NCBI GenBank assembly: GCA_013314775.1
Contig: JABUFB010000001.1
Coordinates: 310,001 to 374,000 of the forward strand
Direction of reading: 5' to 3'
From: Armatimonadota bacterium
Lineage (GTDB): Bacteria > Armatimonadota > Zipacnadia > Zipacnadales > JABUFB01
DNA: 64,000 nt
Both the position numbers and the translations under genes were made by a program. This document shows positions 53,314 to 61,434 of the stretch, in pieces (the stretch's first letter is position 1; each line of letters starts with the position of its first letter). The notes beneath the pieces are model-generated. The model was given only the letters and a program-made list of their open reading frames with translations, was not told the origin of the DNA and made no database searches.

Positions 53314-56300
53314 ATGCCTGCTCTCCTCCTCGCTCTCCTGTGCTGCGCCGCCTGTTCCGCTGCCCCCATCCAGGTGGGGGATGACTCCTTCAGCATCTAC
53401 CTCGCAGAAGACGGGGCGATCAGTTCCGTCCGCTCGTGGGGGCAGGAAGTTCTCGCCCCCGGCTCTTTGGGGACTCTCACCATATATGATGTCTCCGGCA
53501 AGCAGGGTTCGGCGACTCTGCGCGGCTCGGTGGCGGTGGGGGAGACGGGCATCGCCGCCAGCTACCCTTGCGACCAATTCGGACTGGACGTGGATGCCGT
53601 CTACACCGCCGGGCCGCTGAGCACGGTGGGCATCACTCTCACGGTTCGGGACCGCACAGGGCAGGATCGGGGTCTTGCGCTGGAGTTCGGCCTGCCCGTA
53701 GGTGCTCAGGGCTGGAAATGGTGGGATGACCCCGACACCTGGCGGGTCACCGAGGCAGGGCAGCAGTACGCGAATGTCACCCGCCTACGTGGCCTGCCCG
53801 GGTTGCCCGAGTTCGATGACAAGGCGAATCTGGCCAGTTTCGGGCACTACTCGTGGTACCCGGTGGCCGCCATTACCGGCCGTACGGGCCTGGGACTGGC
53901 CAAGCCCCCGCGAGATGCCTGTCTGTTCCGCTTCGGCTTCGACGGTCGCCGTGGCGTGCTGTATTCGGCCTGGGATTTCGCCCTGAGCCCCGACACCCGC
54001 GAGCCCGGCACGGCCCGGTTCTCCCTGGTACTGCTTCCCCTGCGCTCCGAGAACGGGTTCCGCGGTGCGCTTGCGTCGCTCTATGCGCTTTGGCCCGAAG
54101 ACTTCCGGGCCCGCGTCCCGTCCTTCGGCGCCTGGATGCCCTTTGACCGACTCAGCGAAATTCCCGACGTGGATGAGTTCGGCTTCGCTTACCAGGAAGG
54201 CGCGCCTGAGCCCGGGTTCGACGATGAGCTGGGTGTCTCCAGTTTCATCTATTTCCACTGCGCGGGGGAGTTCGCCGACATCCCCGGGTACACGCGCGAC
54301 CAGCCACTTCCGCCGTACGAACAGCAGCTGGCGGCACTCAACAAGGTCGCCAAGGGACGCACCGGGATCGATGATGTGTGGGGTATCACCGGGATACAGA
54401 ACCCGGACGGCACGGTGAACATCCTGCCTGAGCGCGTCTACGGGCATATCTTCAGCCAACCCTGCGTCGACCCGGACCTGCCCTACGGGAGGGCCATGGT
54501 GCAGCGCCTGGTGGAGCGGGTGATGGAGAAGCCATCGCCCGTCGGGGTGGATGGGTGCTATTACGACGGCATCGCAGTGGGGTTGGACTACTCCCGCGAG
54601 CACTTCCGGGTGGCCGACAACCCGCTCCTGTGGGATGCGTCGCTGCAGCGGCCGGTCGCGTACAACTTCTTCGCGTCTCTGGAGTGGGCGCGGGCCATCG
54701 CCGACACGCTCCATCCCGCGGGCAAGCTGACGATGCTCAACGATTCGTCCATGACTTCCTTCAGCTATGCGTTCCCGTACCTGGATGTGCTGGGCGCTGA
54801 AGGCGGCTGGGTCAACTCCGACGAGAGCTTCCTGCGCGCAAGGGCGTACTCGTACCAGAAGCCCTTCTGCACCCTGCTGAAGACGGACTACAGCAAGCAC
54901 CCGCAGGCACGGATCGAGTCGTACATGCGCAGTTGCATGGCCTTCGGAGTACTTCCCGGGTTCTTCGACATCAGCCCCAGCGGCGCGAACCCCGGCTCCA
55001 GCTACTGGGATCACCCCGAGTGGTACAACCGTGACCGCTCCCTGTTTAGGCGCTACATGCCGCTTTGCGCCGAGTTGTGCCGAGCGGGCTGGGAGCCGAT
55101 GCGTATGGCCTCGAGCCTTACCACAGGGGCCGAGATTGAACGCTTCGGCGGCGGGGCAAGCGGCACGGCGGATGGCGTCGTCTATTTCACGATTCGCCGC
55201 GACCCCACGGAGGGGCCGTCCACAGTGAGCATCGACCTGTCGGCAGGTCTGGCCTGCCTGAAGGCGCGCGGTGTCTGCGCCCTGGACCTCATCAAGGGAC
55301 AGGTGCTTCCCATCCAGGAGGGACGGCTCGAGGTCGAGGTGCCTCCGGCCGAGGTGGGTGTGATTGCGGTAGGGACGCCGGCGCAGCTTTCCGCGCGCTG
55401 CCTGGACGCGCTGGCCCGGATGATCGGGGCGCGACAGCAGTACCAGGCCGCGACGGAATCTGCCCGCAAGATGCTCACGGGCTGGACGCCCTACATGACC
55501 GGTGGGGAACTGGACTACACCGTGGCCCACACCGGTCAGGCGTCTCTGCGTGCCGCACTTGCGGACCCGAAACAGATGGCCGGGGCAACCCAGGTGCTGA
55601 ACCTCAACCAGAGCGAGCCGGAGGACCTCATCATCAGGGGCGCATCCCGGGCGCAGGAGGTGTCCGGCAACAAGGACAGCGGTTACAGCGTATACGTGGA
55701 CTGTTATTACCACAACGGTGAAAAGCTCTACGGGAACACCATCCAGTTCTCGCCCGGCACCCACGACTGGGAAGTGGGGGAGATCCGTATTCACCCGGAA
55801 GCCACCCTCAGCACGGTCAATGTCTACTGCATGTTCCGCGGGCATACCGGGACGGTCTGGTTCGATGACCTCTTCGTGGCGCGGGCGTCTGACCCGGAGA
55901 GGAACCTGCTGAAGAGCCCGGGCTTCGAGCCCGCACAGGCCACCGTCACAAATGACGCAGTCAGGGACGCCTTCGCGCAGCTCGATTCGCGGCGTGAGCA
56001 GGCGCTCAAGCTCGTGGCCAATCCCAATGCTGACGGACTGACCGAACTGGCTGCGGCGACGCAAGGCGACCTGGCGCGTTTCGACGCGTTGGAAGCCCGG
56101 GACGCGGGCGCTCGCGCGCGCAGAGACCTGGTGGAAGCGGCGGACCTCGCCCGTCTGGCGCTGATCGCGTTCACGGGGAATACAGAGGCAGCCCTCTGGC
56201 CTCAGCGGCTCACCGAGCCCTGCCCATTGGTATCAACCGCTCCCGGGCCAGCCGCTCCGATCTGGTGGGTGGTAGACCAGACCACGGGCGTCCCTGCGGG

Positions 56301-56721
56301 CACTCGCCTATCGGTGGACAGCAATTTTAGCGGGTATCAGCCCGACGTCCTTGCCGATGGCCGCATCAACCCGGATACCCCGGACTGGACCCGGGTTGCC
56401 TGGGCATCGGCCGACGATCCGCGCCCACACTGGATCCGCATGGATTTCCCGGCGCCGCAGAGAGTGGGCAAGGTGACGGTGCACTGGGCACTTGACGGTG
56501 GTAAGCGTTACCGGTCCAGGGACGTGCGGGTGGAAGTGCGCGAAGGGGAGGGCTGGAAGGCGGTTGAGCTCGATGAAAGGGGCGTTGACACGAAGGACGA
56601 GCGGACTGTCTTCTCCTTCGAGCCTGTGGTGGTGGACTCCCTGCGCATTTACCAACCCGCGCATGGAGGACCGGCGGACCGCCCCGATATCCTGTGGGTG
56701 ACCGAAGTTCAGGTGGAGTAG
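53314..56721 (+). CDS. Large secreted protein with barrel-like core and F5/8C-like C-terminus
   Basis: A 1135-residue exported protein (signal peptide PALLLALLCCAACSAAP, possibly a lipoprotein). The core looks like a glycosidase barrel: strands such as SFIYFHCAGEFADIPGY, SPVGVDGCYYDGIAVGLDYS and DVLGAEGGWVNSDESF hold acidic residues at strand ends, but I could not assign a family. A beta-sandwich follows (about 730-860), then a helical stretch, and the end (about 985-1135) resembles an F5/8 type C sugar-binding domain (TVHWALDGGKRYRSRDVRVE). Probable polysaccharide-active enzyme. GGAGG lies 7 bases before the ATG. Confidence 0.6.
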   Translation: MPALLLALLCCAACSAAPIQVGDDSFSIYLAEDGAISSVRSWGQEVLAPGSLGTLTIYDVSGKQGSATLRGSVAVGETGIAASYPCDQFGLDVDAVYTAGPLSTVGITLTVRDRTGQDRGLALEFGLPVGAQGWKWWDDPDTWRVTEAGQQYANVTRLRGLPGLPEFDDKANLASFGHYSWYPVAAITGRTGLGLAKPPRDACLFRFGFDGRRGVLYSAWDFALSPDTREPGTARFSLVLLPLRSENGFRGALASLYALWPEDFRARVPSFGAWMPFDRLSEIPDVDEFGFAYQEGAPEPGFDDELGVSSFIYFHCAGEFADIPGYTRDQPLPPYEQQLAALNKVAKGRTGIDDVWGITGIQNPDGTVNILPERVYGHIFSQPCVDPDLPYGRAMVQRLVERVMEKPSPVGVDGCYYDGIAVGLDYSREHFRVADNPLLWDASLQRPVAYNFFASLEWARAIADTLHPAGKLTMLNDSSMTSFSYAFPYLDVLGAEGGWVNSDESFLRARAYSYQKPFCTLLKTDYSKHPQARIESYMRSCMAFGVLPGFFDISPSGANPGSSYWDHPEWYNRDRSLFRRYMPLCAELCRAGWEPMRMASSLTTGAEIERFGGGASGTADGVVYFTIRRDPTEGPSTVSIDLSAGLACLKARGVCALDLIKGQVLPIQEGRLEVEVPPAEVGVIAVGTPAQLSARCLDALARMIGARQQYQAATESARKMLTGWTPYMTGGELDYTVAHTGQASLRAALADPKQMAGATQVLNLNQSEPEDLIIRGASRAQEVSGNKDSGYSVYVDCYYHNGEKLYGNTIQFSPGTHDWEVGEIRIHPEATLSTVNVYCMFRGHTGTVWFDDLFVARASDPERNLLKSPGFEPAQATVTNDAVRDAFAQLDSRREQALKLVANPNADGLTELAAATQGDLARFDALEARDAGARARRDLVEAADLARLALIAFTGNTEAALWPQRLTEPCPLVSTAPGPAAPIWWVVDQTTGVPAGTRLSVDSNFSGYQPDVLADGRINPDTPDWTRVAWASADDPRPHWIRMDFPAPQRVGKVTVHWALDGGKRYRSRDVRVEVREGEGWKAVELDERGVDTKDERTVFSFEPVVVDSLRIYQPAHGGPADRPDILWVTEVQVE

Positions 56722-56731
56722 TGGCCCGGGG

Positions 56732-56959
56732 CTACTTCGCCTTGCCACCTTTGCTGGCTGTGGCCTTGTTCCGCGCGCGCCGTCGGGATCCGGATACGTA
56801 ACCCGATGCCACGGCACCCAGCAGCAAAACGGCGAGGACGATCAGGAAAACGCCGTGGTCAGCCTTGCCGTTCAAAAGCAGCATGATGCCGTAGACCAGC
56901 AGGAACAGGCCCAAAGGCAGCGCCAGGGCCGTGAATGCGCAGTTGAGGAGATTGTCCAC
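56732..56959 (-). CDS. 75-residue membrane protein with two helices
   Basis: Starts at GTG (56959) with AAGGTGG upstream. It has two hydrophobic helices (ALALPLGLFLLVYGIMLLL and HGVFLIVLAVLLLGAVASGY) and a Lys/Arg-rich tail (GSRRRARNKATASKGGKAK), so both ends should face the cytoplasm. No family recognised. A well-placed promoter (57043-57072) supports it as a real gene. Confidence 0.6.
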   Translation of the reverse strand: MDNLLNCAFTALALPLGLFLLVYGIMLLLNGKADHGVFLIVLAVLLLGAVASGYVSGSRRRARNKATASKGGKAK

Positions 56960-57042
56960 GGATCCACCTTCCGGTCGGGTCGGGCAGGAAATGCGCCGGC
57001 GCGCGAGTTGCATGCGCCCAAGGCCGGGCCCGTCGCCGGGGC

Positions 57043-57072
57043 ATTATACCGGGCGCGCAAAGGGCGCGACAA
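57043..57072 (-). promoter_or_regulatory. Promoter of the 75-residue membrane protein
   Basis: On the minus strand TTGTCG (plus 57067-57072), 18-base spacer, TATAAT (57043-57048), giving a leader of about 80 bases. Confidence 0.6.
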
Positions 57073-57100
57073 GAGCCAGCCCAATTAGCGGCCCGCTCAC

Positions 57101-57129
57101 TTGACAATGCGCGCCCAAAGGTGTAGCGT
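57101..57129 (+). promoter_or_regulatory. Possible promoter of the SEC-C protein gene
   Basis: Perfect TTGACA (57101-57106), 17-base spacer, TAGCGT (57124-57129), a poor -10. It diverges from the minus-strand promoter at 57043. Confidence 0.45.
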
Positions 57130-57176
57130 CTGCGGGTTCCTTCATCCCGCAAACACGAAAGAAGCATGATCTCGTC

Positions 57177-57332
57177 ATGGGCGTCATCGAGTTCCTCAAC
57201 CGCCTGTTCCCACCCCGCGAGCCCGACACAACACGCGAAGTCGGGCGCAATGAACCGTGCTGGTGCGGAAGCGGGCGCAAGTACAAGTCCTGTCATCTTC
57301 AGGCCGACCAAAAGAAACAGCAATCCCGCTGA
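57177..57332 (+). CDS. 51-residue SEC-C motif protein
   Basis: A short protein: an amphipathic lead ([13 protein letters not shown]), then [19 protein letters not shown], a full SEC-C zinc motif (C-x-C-x8-C-H) as at the C-terminus of SecA. The zinc-bound motif in SecA contacts SecB and the ribosome; in stand-alone proteins its role is not settled. The ribosome site is weak (GAAAG), but the motif, an upstream TTGACA and lack of overlap with other genes support it. Confidence 0.75.
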   Translation: MGVIEFLNRLFPPREPDTTREVGRNEPCWCGSGRKYKSCHLQADQKKQQSR

Positions 57333-57439
57333 ACCTGCCGGTCACCGACTGATCCCCCGCCTGACGGCAAGAGTGAATGCGCACCACGGTCTTGCGACCG
57401 GGGCGCTTTGCTGTGCCTGGACGCCGGAAGTCCGTCGCC

Positions 57440-57468
57440 TTGACGCCTGGGCTGGTTTCGTGTCTAAT
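57440..57468 (+). promoter_or_regulatory. Promoter for the alkaline-phosphatase-superfamily gene
   Basis: TTGACG (57440-57445), 17-base spacer, TCTAAT (57463-57468); five of six matches in each box. The start codon is 39 bases further. Confidence 0.7.
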
Positions 57469-57506
57469 CCCCCTACATCAACTGCTCCCGGGACATCCGC
57501 GACCCT

Positions 57507-59153
57507 ATGTCTCGTCCATCAATGGTTGCCGTAATCGGTCTGGACGGCGCCGACTGGAATATTCTCCAGCCGCTGCTTGATGCCGGGCGCTTGCCGGTGC
57601 TCGCGGGTTTGATGAACCGCGGCGCATGGGCCCGACTGAAGAGCGTGGAGCCCCCAGTTTCCTCCGCCGCCTGGACCAGCATGTGCACCGGTGTCAATCC
57701 GGGCGCCCACGGCATCCTGGGTTTCGCGCGCATGGACGGCTATGGCTCGCAGATCATCCGCTCCGGTGATGTGCGAGCCCCGCAACTGTGGGACATCCTG
57801 CGAGCCGCGGGCCTGCGCAGCCTTGTCACCAACCTGCCCAATCTCTACCCGCCGGTGGATGTGAATGGCGTGATGGTCACCGGCATGCTCACTCCGGACG
57901 CAGCCTCGCGTTGGGTCCACCCGAAGCCTTTGCAGGAGAGCCTTCTCCGTGCGGGTCTGGGGTTCGCTCCTCGGCCGACGGTCCGGGAACTGCACCGTTT
58001 AGGCGCGGAGGATGCCCGGCGCGTGCTGGGAGAGTCAGCGGCGCTCCAGGGCCGGACCGTGCTGCGACTGCTGCGCGAGGGACCCTTCGGCCTCGTATTC
58101 ACGGTGTTGGACACGGGCGACCTCGCGCATCACGCATATCTGGGCAGGGCGCACGCCGAGGCGGTAGAGACTGGGCAGGCGCTGCTGGACACAAGTGCGG
58201 GTTCGATCATTGCCAGACATCTGGATGATCTGGACGAACTGCTTGGGGAGATCACCCGCGCACTGCCTGCAGACGCCGCGATCCTCGTGGTGTCGGACCA
58301 CGGCTTCGAGCCGAAACCCAAGACTGTGTACCTGAATCAGTGGCTGGCGACCAATGGCTATCTGCAGCGTTCGCGGTTCGGCGGCAGCAAGGACGCGATG
58401 AACTGGCGTAAGCGCACGGTCGCGGAACTACTGGGCAAGCTGAAGCTCGGCCCATTGGCCCGGCTGCTTCCCTCGGGAGTGCGCGAACGACAGGTTGCGG
58501 TGCCGCGTCTCGGCCGGATCCTGCACGCGCCTTCGCCCAACTGGGGCCGCACCCGGGCGTTTCTGGACCCGACCGCGCTGGGCGCAGGCATCCGGATCAA
58601 TCTTGCCGGGCGCGAGCCTCAGGGCACGGTGTCGCCAGGGCCGGAGTACGAGTCCCTGCGCGACGAGCTAATCTCCCGGTTGCTGGCCTGGCGCGAGCCG
58701 GGCACAGATTTGCCTGTCATAACCCATGCCTGGAAGCGCGAGGACATCCACCCCGGACCTCACAATGGGGCCGAGCCCGACGTCATCGTGCGCTACCGCC
58801 CTGACCTGAAGGCCGCGCACACCTACGACCCTGCACTTATCGCTCCTGCCGAACCAGACCAGGCTGCGTGGCACAGCGCGGAGGGCATTATCATCGCAGC
58901 CGGCCCGGGAATTGGCCCTTCGGGCGATCTTGGCGCTGCCGATATCCGCGACGTTGCGCCGACAGTACTCACGCTCCTGGGCATCGCCCCGCCTGAGCAC
59001 ATCGAGGGCCGGGCGCTGGCGTGTCTGACGGCGGAGGTGCGAGAGCAGGCACAGGTCTTGGCGCTGGAAGACGGTGTAACTGCAGGGTCAGGGCTCAGCG
59101 GAGAAGATGAAGCCGAGGTCACCGCCCGGCTTGAGGATCTGGGCTATCTGTAG
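57507..59153 (+). CDS. Alkaline-phosphatase-superfamily phosphodiesterase / nucleotide pyrophosphatase-like
   Basis: A 548-residue protein of the type I phosphodiesterase/nucleotide pyrophosphatase group. The first metal ligand is Asp13 in VIGLDGADW, the nucleophile region is PPVSSAAWTSMCTGVNPG, and the second metal site is VVSDHGFEPKP, with a later EPDVIVRYRP strand. HGFE matches the predicted AP-superfamily hydrolases whose substrates are mostly unknown. No signal peptide, so cytoplasmic. The ATG has no clear ribosome site but has a strong promoter. Confidence 0.8.
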   Translation: MSRPSMVAVIGLDGADWNILQPLLDAGRLPVLAGLMNRGAWARLKSVEPPVSSAAWTSMCTGVNPGAHGILGFARMDGYGSQIIRSGDVRAPQLWDILRAAGLRSLVTNLPNLYPPVDVNGVMVTGMLTPDAASRWVHPKPLQESLLRAGLGFAPRPTVRELHRLGAEDARRVLGESAALQGRTVLRLLREGPFGLVFTVLDTGDLAHHAYLGRAHAEAVETGQALLDTSAGSIIARHLDDLDELLGEITRALPADAAILVVSDHGFEPKPKTVYLNQWLATNGYLQRSRFGGSKDAMNWRKRTVAELLGKLKLGPLARLLPSGVRERQVAVPRLGRILHAPSPNWGRTRAFLDPTALGAGIRINLAGREPQGTVSPGPEYESLRDELISRLLAWREPGTDLPVITHAWKREDIHPGPHNGAEPDVIVRYRPDLKAAHTYDPALIAPAEPDQAAWHSAEGIIIAAGPGIGPSGDLGAADIRDVAPTVLTLLGIAPPEHIEGRALACLTAEVREQAQVLALEDGVTAGSGLSGEDEAEVTARLEDLGYL

Positions 59154-59180
59154 AGATGGAACACTGAGGAGGTACCTACC

Positions 59181-59660
59181 ATGGCCAAGATGCTAATCAC
59201 GTTCTACTCCCGCTCCGGCCATACCCAGGCGATGGCGGGGCATATCGCGGAAGGTGCTCGCGAGGTCGAAAACGTCGAGGTCTTTGTACTGCCGGTGGCC
59301 GATGTGACGCCGGACGACCTGCTGGACTACGACGCAATCGTCATGGGTTCACCGGTGTACTACGGAACAATGGCGGCGGAGCTCAAGCAGCTCATCGATG
59401 ATAGTGTCAAGCATCACCGCAAGCTGGACGGCAAAGTGGGCGGTGGGTTCGCTTCCGCCGGCGGCGTCGGTGGCGGCAATGAGACCACGGTGCTTGACAT
59501 TGTGAAGGCGCTGATGATCCACGGGATGATCGTCAAAGGCGAGCCGATGGGGGATCACTACGGACCGGTCGCGATTGGCGCGCCCGATGATCGCTCCCAG
59601 CGTGAGTGCCGCAAGTACGGGAAGATGGTGGCCGAACTGGCGGTGCGGCTCTTCGGGTAA
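59181..59660 (+). CDS. Flavodoxin-family protein (WrbA/NADPH quinone reductase-like)
   Basis: A 159-residue flavodoxin fold. The FMN phosphate loop is FYSRSGHTQAMAGHI, the isoalloxazine loops are GSPVYYGTMAAEL and SAGGVGGGNETTVL. Length and loops are close to short WrbA-like or flavodoxin/NO-synthase-type proteins. Role: electron transfer or quinone reduction in the cytoplasm. GAGGAGGT lies upstream of the ATG, 27 bases after the phosphodiesterase stop. Confidence 0.85.
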   Translation: MAKMLITFYSRSGHTQAMAGHIAEGAREVENVEVFVLPVADVTPDDLLDYDAIVMGSPVYYGTMAAELKQLIDDSVKHHRKLDGKVGGGFASAGGVGGGNETTVLDIVKALMIHGMIVKGEPMGDHYGPVAIGAPDDRSQRECRKYGKMVAELAVRLFG

Positions 59661-59800
59661 CAATGCGTCGTGGGGCTGCTGTGACCTAAGGTTTGCCTGT
59701 GGCGTGCCGCTATAGAGGGTGTAGGCAGATTCTCGACGGCAGCCGGGGCCTGGTGCGCTATCCGCGACAGACATCGCAGCCCACGCTGGAGAACGCGAAC

Positions 59801-59986
59801 ATGCAAACGCCGAAACAGTGCTGCAGTTGTCTGAGGGTCCTTGTTGCAGGGGGGCGCGATGACCGGGGTGTGTGGCTGGAATGCTCACGGGCCCTGCCTG
59901 TCACTCACGGCTTGTGCCCTGTCTGCGCCCAGCGGTACCGGGAGAGCGCAGCCGCCCTGTCTCCGCCCGTCGCAGAGGTCGCGTAG
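59801..59986 (+). CDS. 61-residue zinc-ribbon protein
   Basis: Starts at ATG 59801 (GGAG upstream). It has two CxxC pairs (QCCSCLRV and HGLCPVCAQRY) around a DDRGVWLE turn. The spacing and the HG-x-CP-x-C end resemble the small zinc domain often found at the C-terminus of response regulators and PAS proteins (C-S-x-C-K ... HG-I-C-P-x-C). Here it is free-standing. It is followed by a very strong terminator and then a histidine kinase. Confidence 0.55.
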   Translation: MQTPKQCCSCLRVLVAGGRDDRGVWLECSRALPVTHGLCPVCAQRYRESAAALSPPVAEVA

Positions 59987-60007
59987 CCGAGAGCAGAACC
60001 AAGTTGC

Positions 60008-60050
60008 GAGACCGGGGAGCCCTTTATCGAGGGCTCCCCGGTCTCTCTTC
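60008..60050 (+). terminator. Strong intrinsic terminator
   Basis: A 16-bp perfect stem (60008-60023 with 60030-60045), 6-base loop, then TCTTC. Confidence 0.85.
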
Positions 60051-60148
60051 GGGCTAATGGCTGCCGGGCAGGGAACCACAGGCCCTGACAGGAACATTAC
60101 CCCTTCTAGGAGCAAACGCCGCTTTTCTGCCGTTCGTGGAGGACCACT

Positions 60149-61414
60149 GTGGATGCGCCCAAGGACCTGAAGCTGCTCGACCTCGTGCCAGTGGAAACCC
60201 TGGACAAACTGCGCCGCCAGTTCCGGGCGGTGGTCGGCGTGCCCATGGTTTTCATCGACCGTGACGGCAATCCGCTGACCGAAGTCGAAGAGCCCCTGCG
60301 CTTCTGCGGGTCGCTTGTAACCGGTGACCACACCAATACTGTCTGCCTGCGTCGCAAGAAGTGGGATGAGCCCGAGCCGCAATTCGAAGAGCGCCTGCGG
60401 TCCCAGCACACAGGGCCGAAGCCTTTGGCCCATCGATGTCTCGGGGGATTCCAGGACACTGCTGTGCCGATCGTTGTCGAGGACCAGGTCGTCGGCTACT
60501 CAGTCTTCGCTCGCAGCCTGCCCGAGCCGCCGGACGTGGAGGCCTTCCGGGCGATGGCTGTGGCCGGCGGCATGGCGCCCGAAGTTGGGGAAGCGGTGGC
60601 GAAAAACGCAGTCGTTATGACCCCTGAGCGCATCCAGGATGTCGCGGGGTTCCTCCAGGTCATCACCGAGCTTGTGGCGCGTGCTGCGTATGACACCCTG
60701 CGCGCCCGGCAGATCCTGGAACTCGAAAAGCTGCGCGATGACCTGATACACATGATTGTCCACGACCTGCGCACCCCACTTACCAGCATCCTCGGCGGGC
60801 TGGAGACCGTGGTGGATACGGACTACGACCCCGAGCTTACCCGAGAGTTCGTGCCCATTGCCCACGCGTCGGCGGTCACGCTTCTGGAGATGGTCAACAC
60901 GCTGCTGGACATCAACAAGATGGAAAGCGGCGAGATGAAGCTGAACCTCGAAAACGTGGACGTAGCCGCAATAGCAGCCACCGCACTCGAACAAGTTCGG
61001 GGGCTGGCCCTCGAACACCGACATCATCTGGAGTCCGCTATCGATCCTGCCTGCGGCACGGTGCGCGCTGACGGGGAACTGCTGCGCCGTGTGATGGTGA
61101 ATCTGCTGGGCAATGCTATCAAATTCACGCCCGACGGCGGGGAGATAAGCCTCCGGGCAGCCTGTCACGACGGTGAAGTCAGGGTCTCGGTGGCTGATAA
61201 TGGCCCCGGGATTCCGCCCGAATACCGGGAGCGCATCTTCCAGAAGTTCGGCCAGGTGGAGACGCGGAAGGCCGGGCGGAAGCACTCCACCGGCCTTGGT
61301 CTCACATTCTGCCGCATGGTTGCCGAAGCCCATGGCGGGCGCATCTGGGTGGACAGCGAGGTGGGGAAGGGCAGTACCTTCACTCTCGCCATCCCGCTTG
61401 TGCCCGCCGAGTAA
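60149..61414 (+). CDS. PocR-domain sensor histidine kinase
   Basis: A 421-residue soluble sensor kinase. The N-terminal 170 residues fit a PocR ligand-binding domain (LDKLRRQFRAVVGVPMVFID, then FCGSL, HRCLGGFQDTAVPIVVEDQV) with cysteines that may hold a cofactor. HisKA follows with His205 in MIVHDLRTPLTSIL, then HATPase_c (MVNLLGNAIKFTPDGGEI, ADNGPGIP, STGLGLTFCRM). No membrane segment and no receiver domain. The GTG at 60149 has TGGAGG 6 bases upstream. No response regulator is adjacent. Confidence 0.88.
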   Translation: MDAPKDLKLLDLVPVETLDKLRRQFRAVVGVPMVFIDRDGNPLTEVEEPLRFCGSLVTGDHTNTVCLRRKKWDEPEPQFEERLRSQHTGPKPLAHRCLGGFQDTAVPIVVEDQVVGYSVFARSLPEPPDVEAFRAMAVAGGMAPEVGEAVAKNAVVMTPERIQDVAGFLQVITELVARAAYDTLRARQILELEKLRDDLIHMIVHDLRTPLTSILGGLETVVDTDYDPELTREFVPIAHASAVTLLEMVNTLLDINKMESGEMKLNLENVDVAAIAATALEQVRGLALEHRHHLESAIDPACGTVRADGELLRRVMVNLLGNAIKFTPDGGEISLRAACHDGEVRVSVADNGPGIPPEYRERIFQKFGQVETRKAGRKHSTGLGLTFCRMVAEAHGGRIWVDSEVGKGSTFTLAIPLVPAE

Positions 61415-61434
61415 GCCGCCACCGGTCCCCGCTC

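Noticed and set aside
53785-56064. Minus-strand open frame of 759 codons inside the F5/8C-like gene
   Set aside because: The translated sequence has no recognisable motif and no good start; the plus-strand gene has a signal peptide and domain structure.
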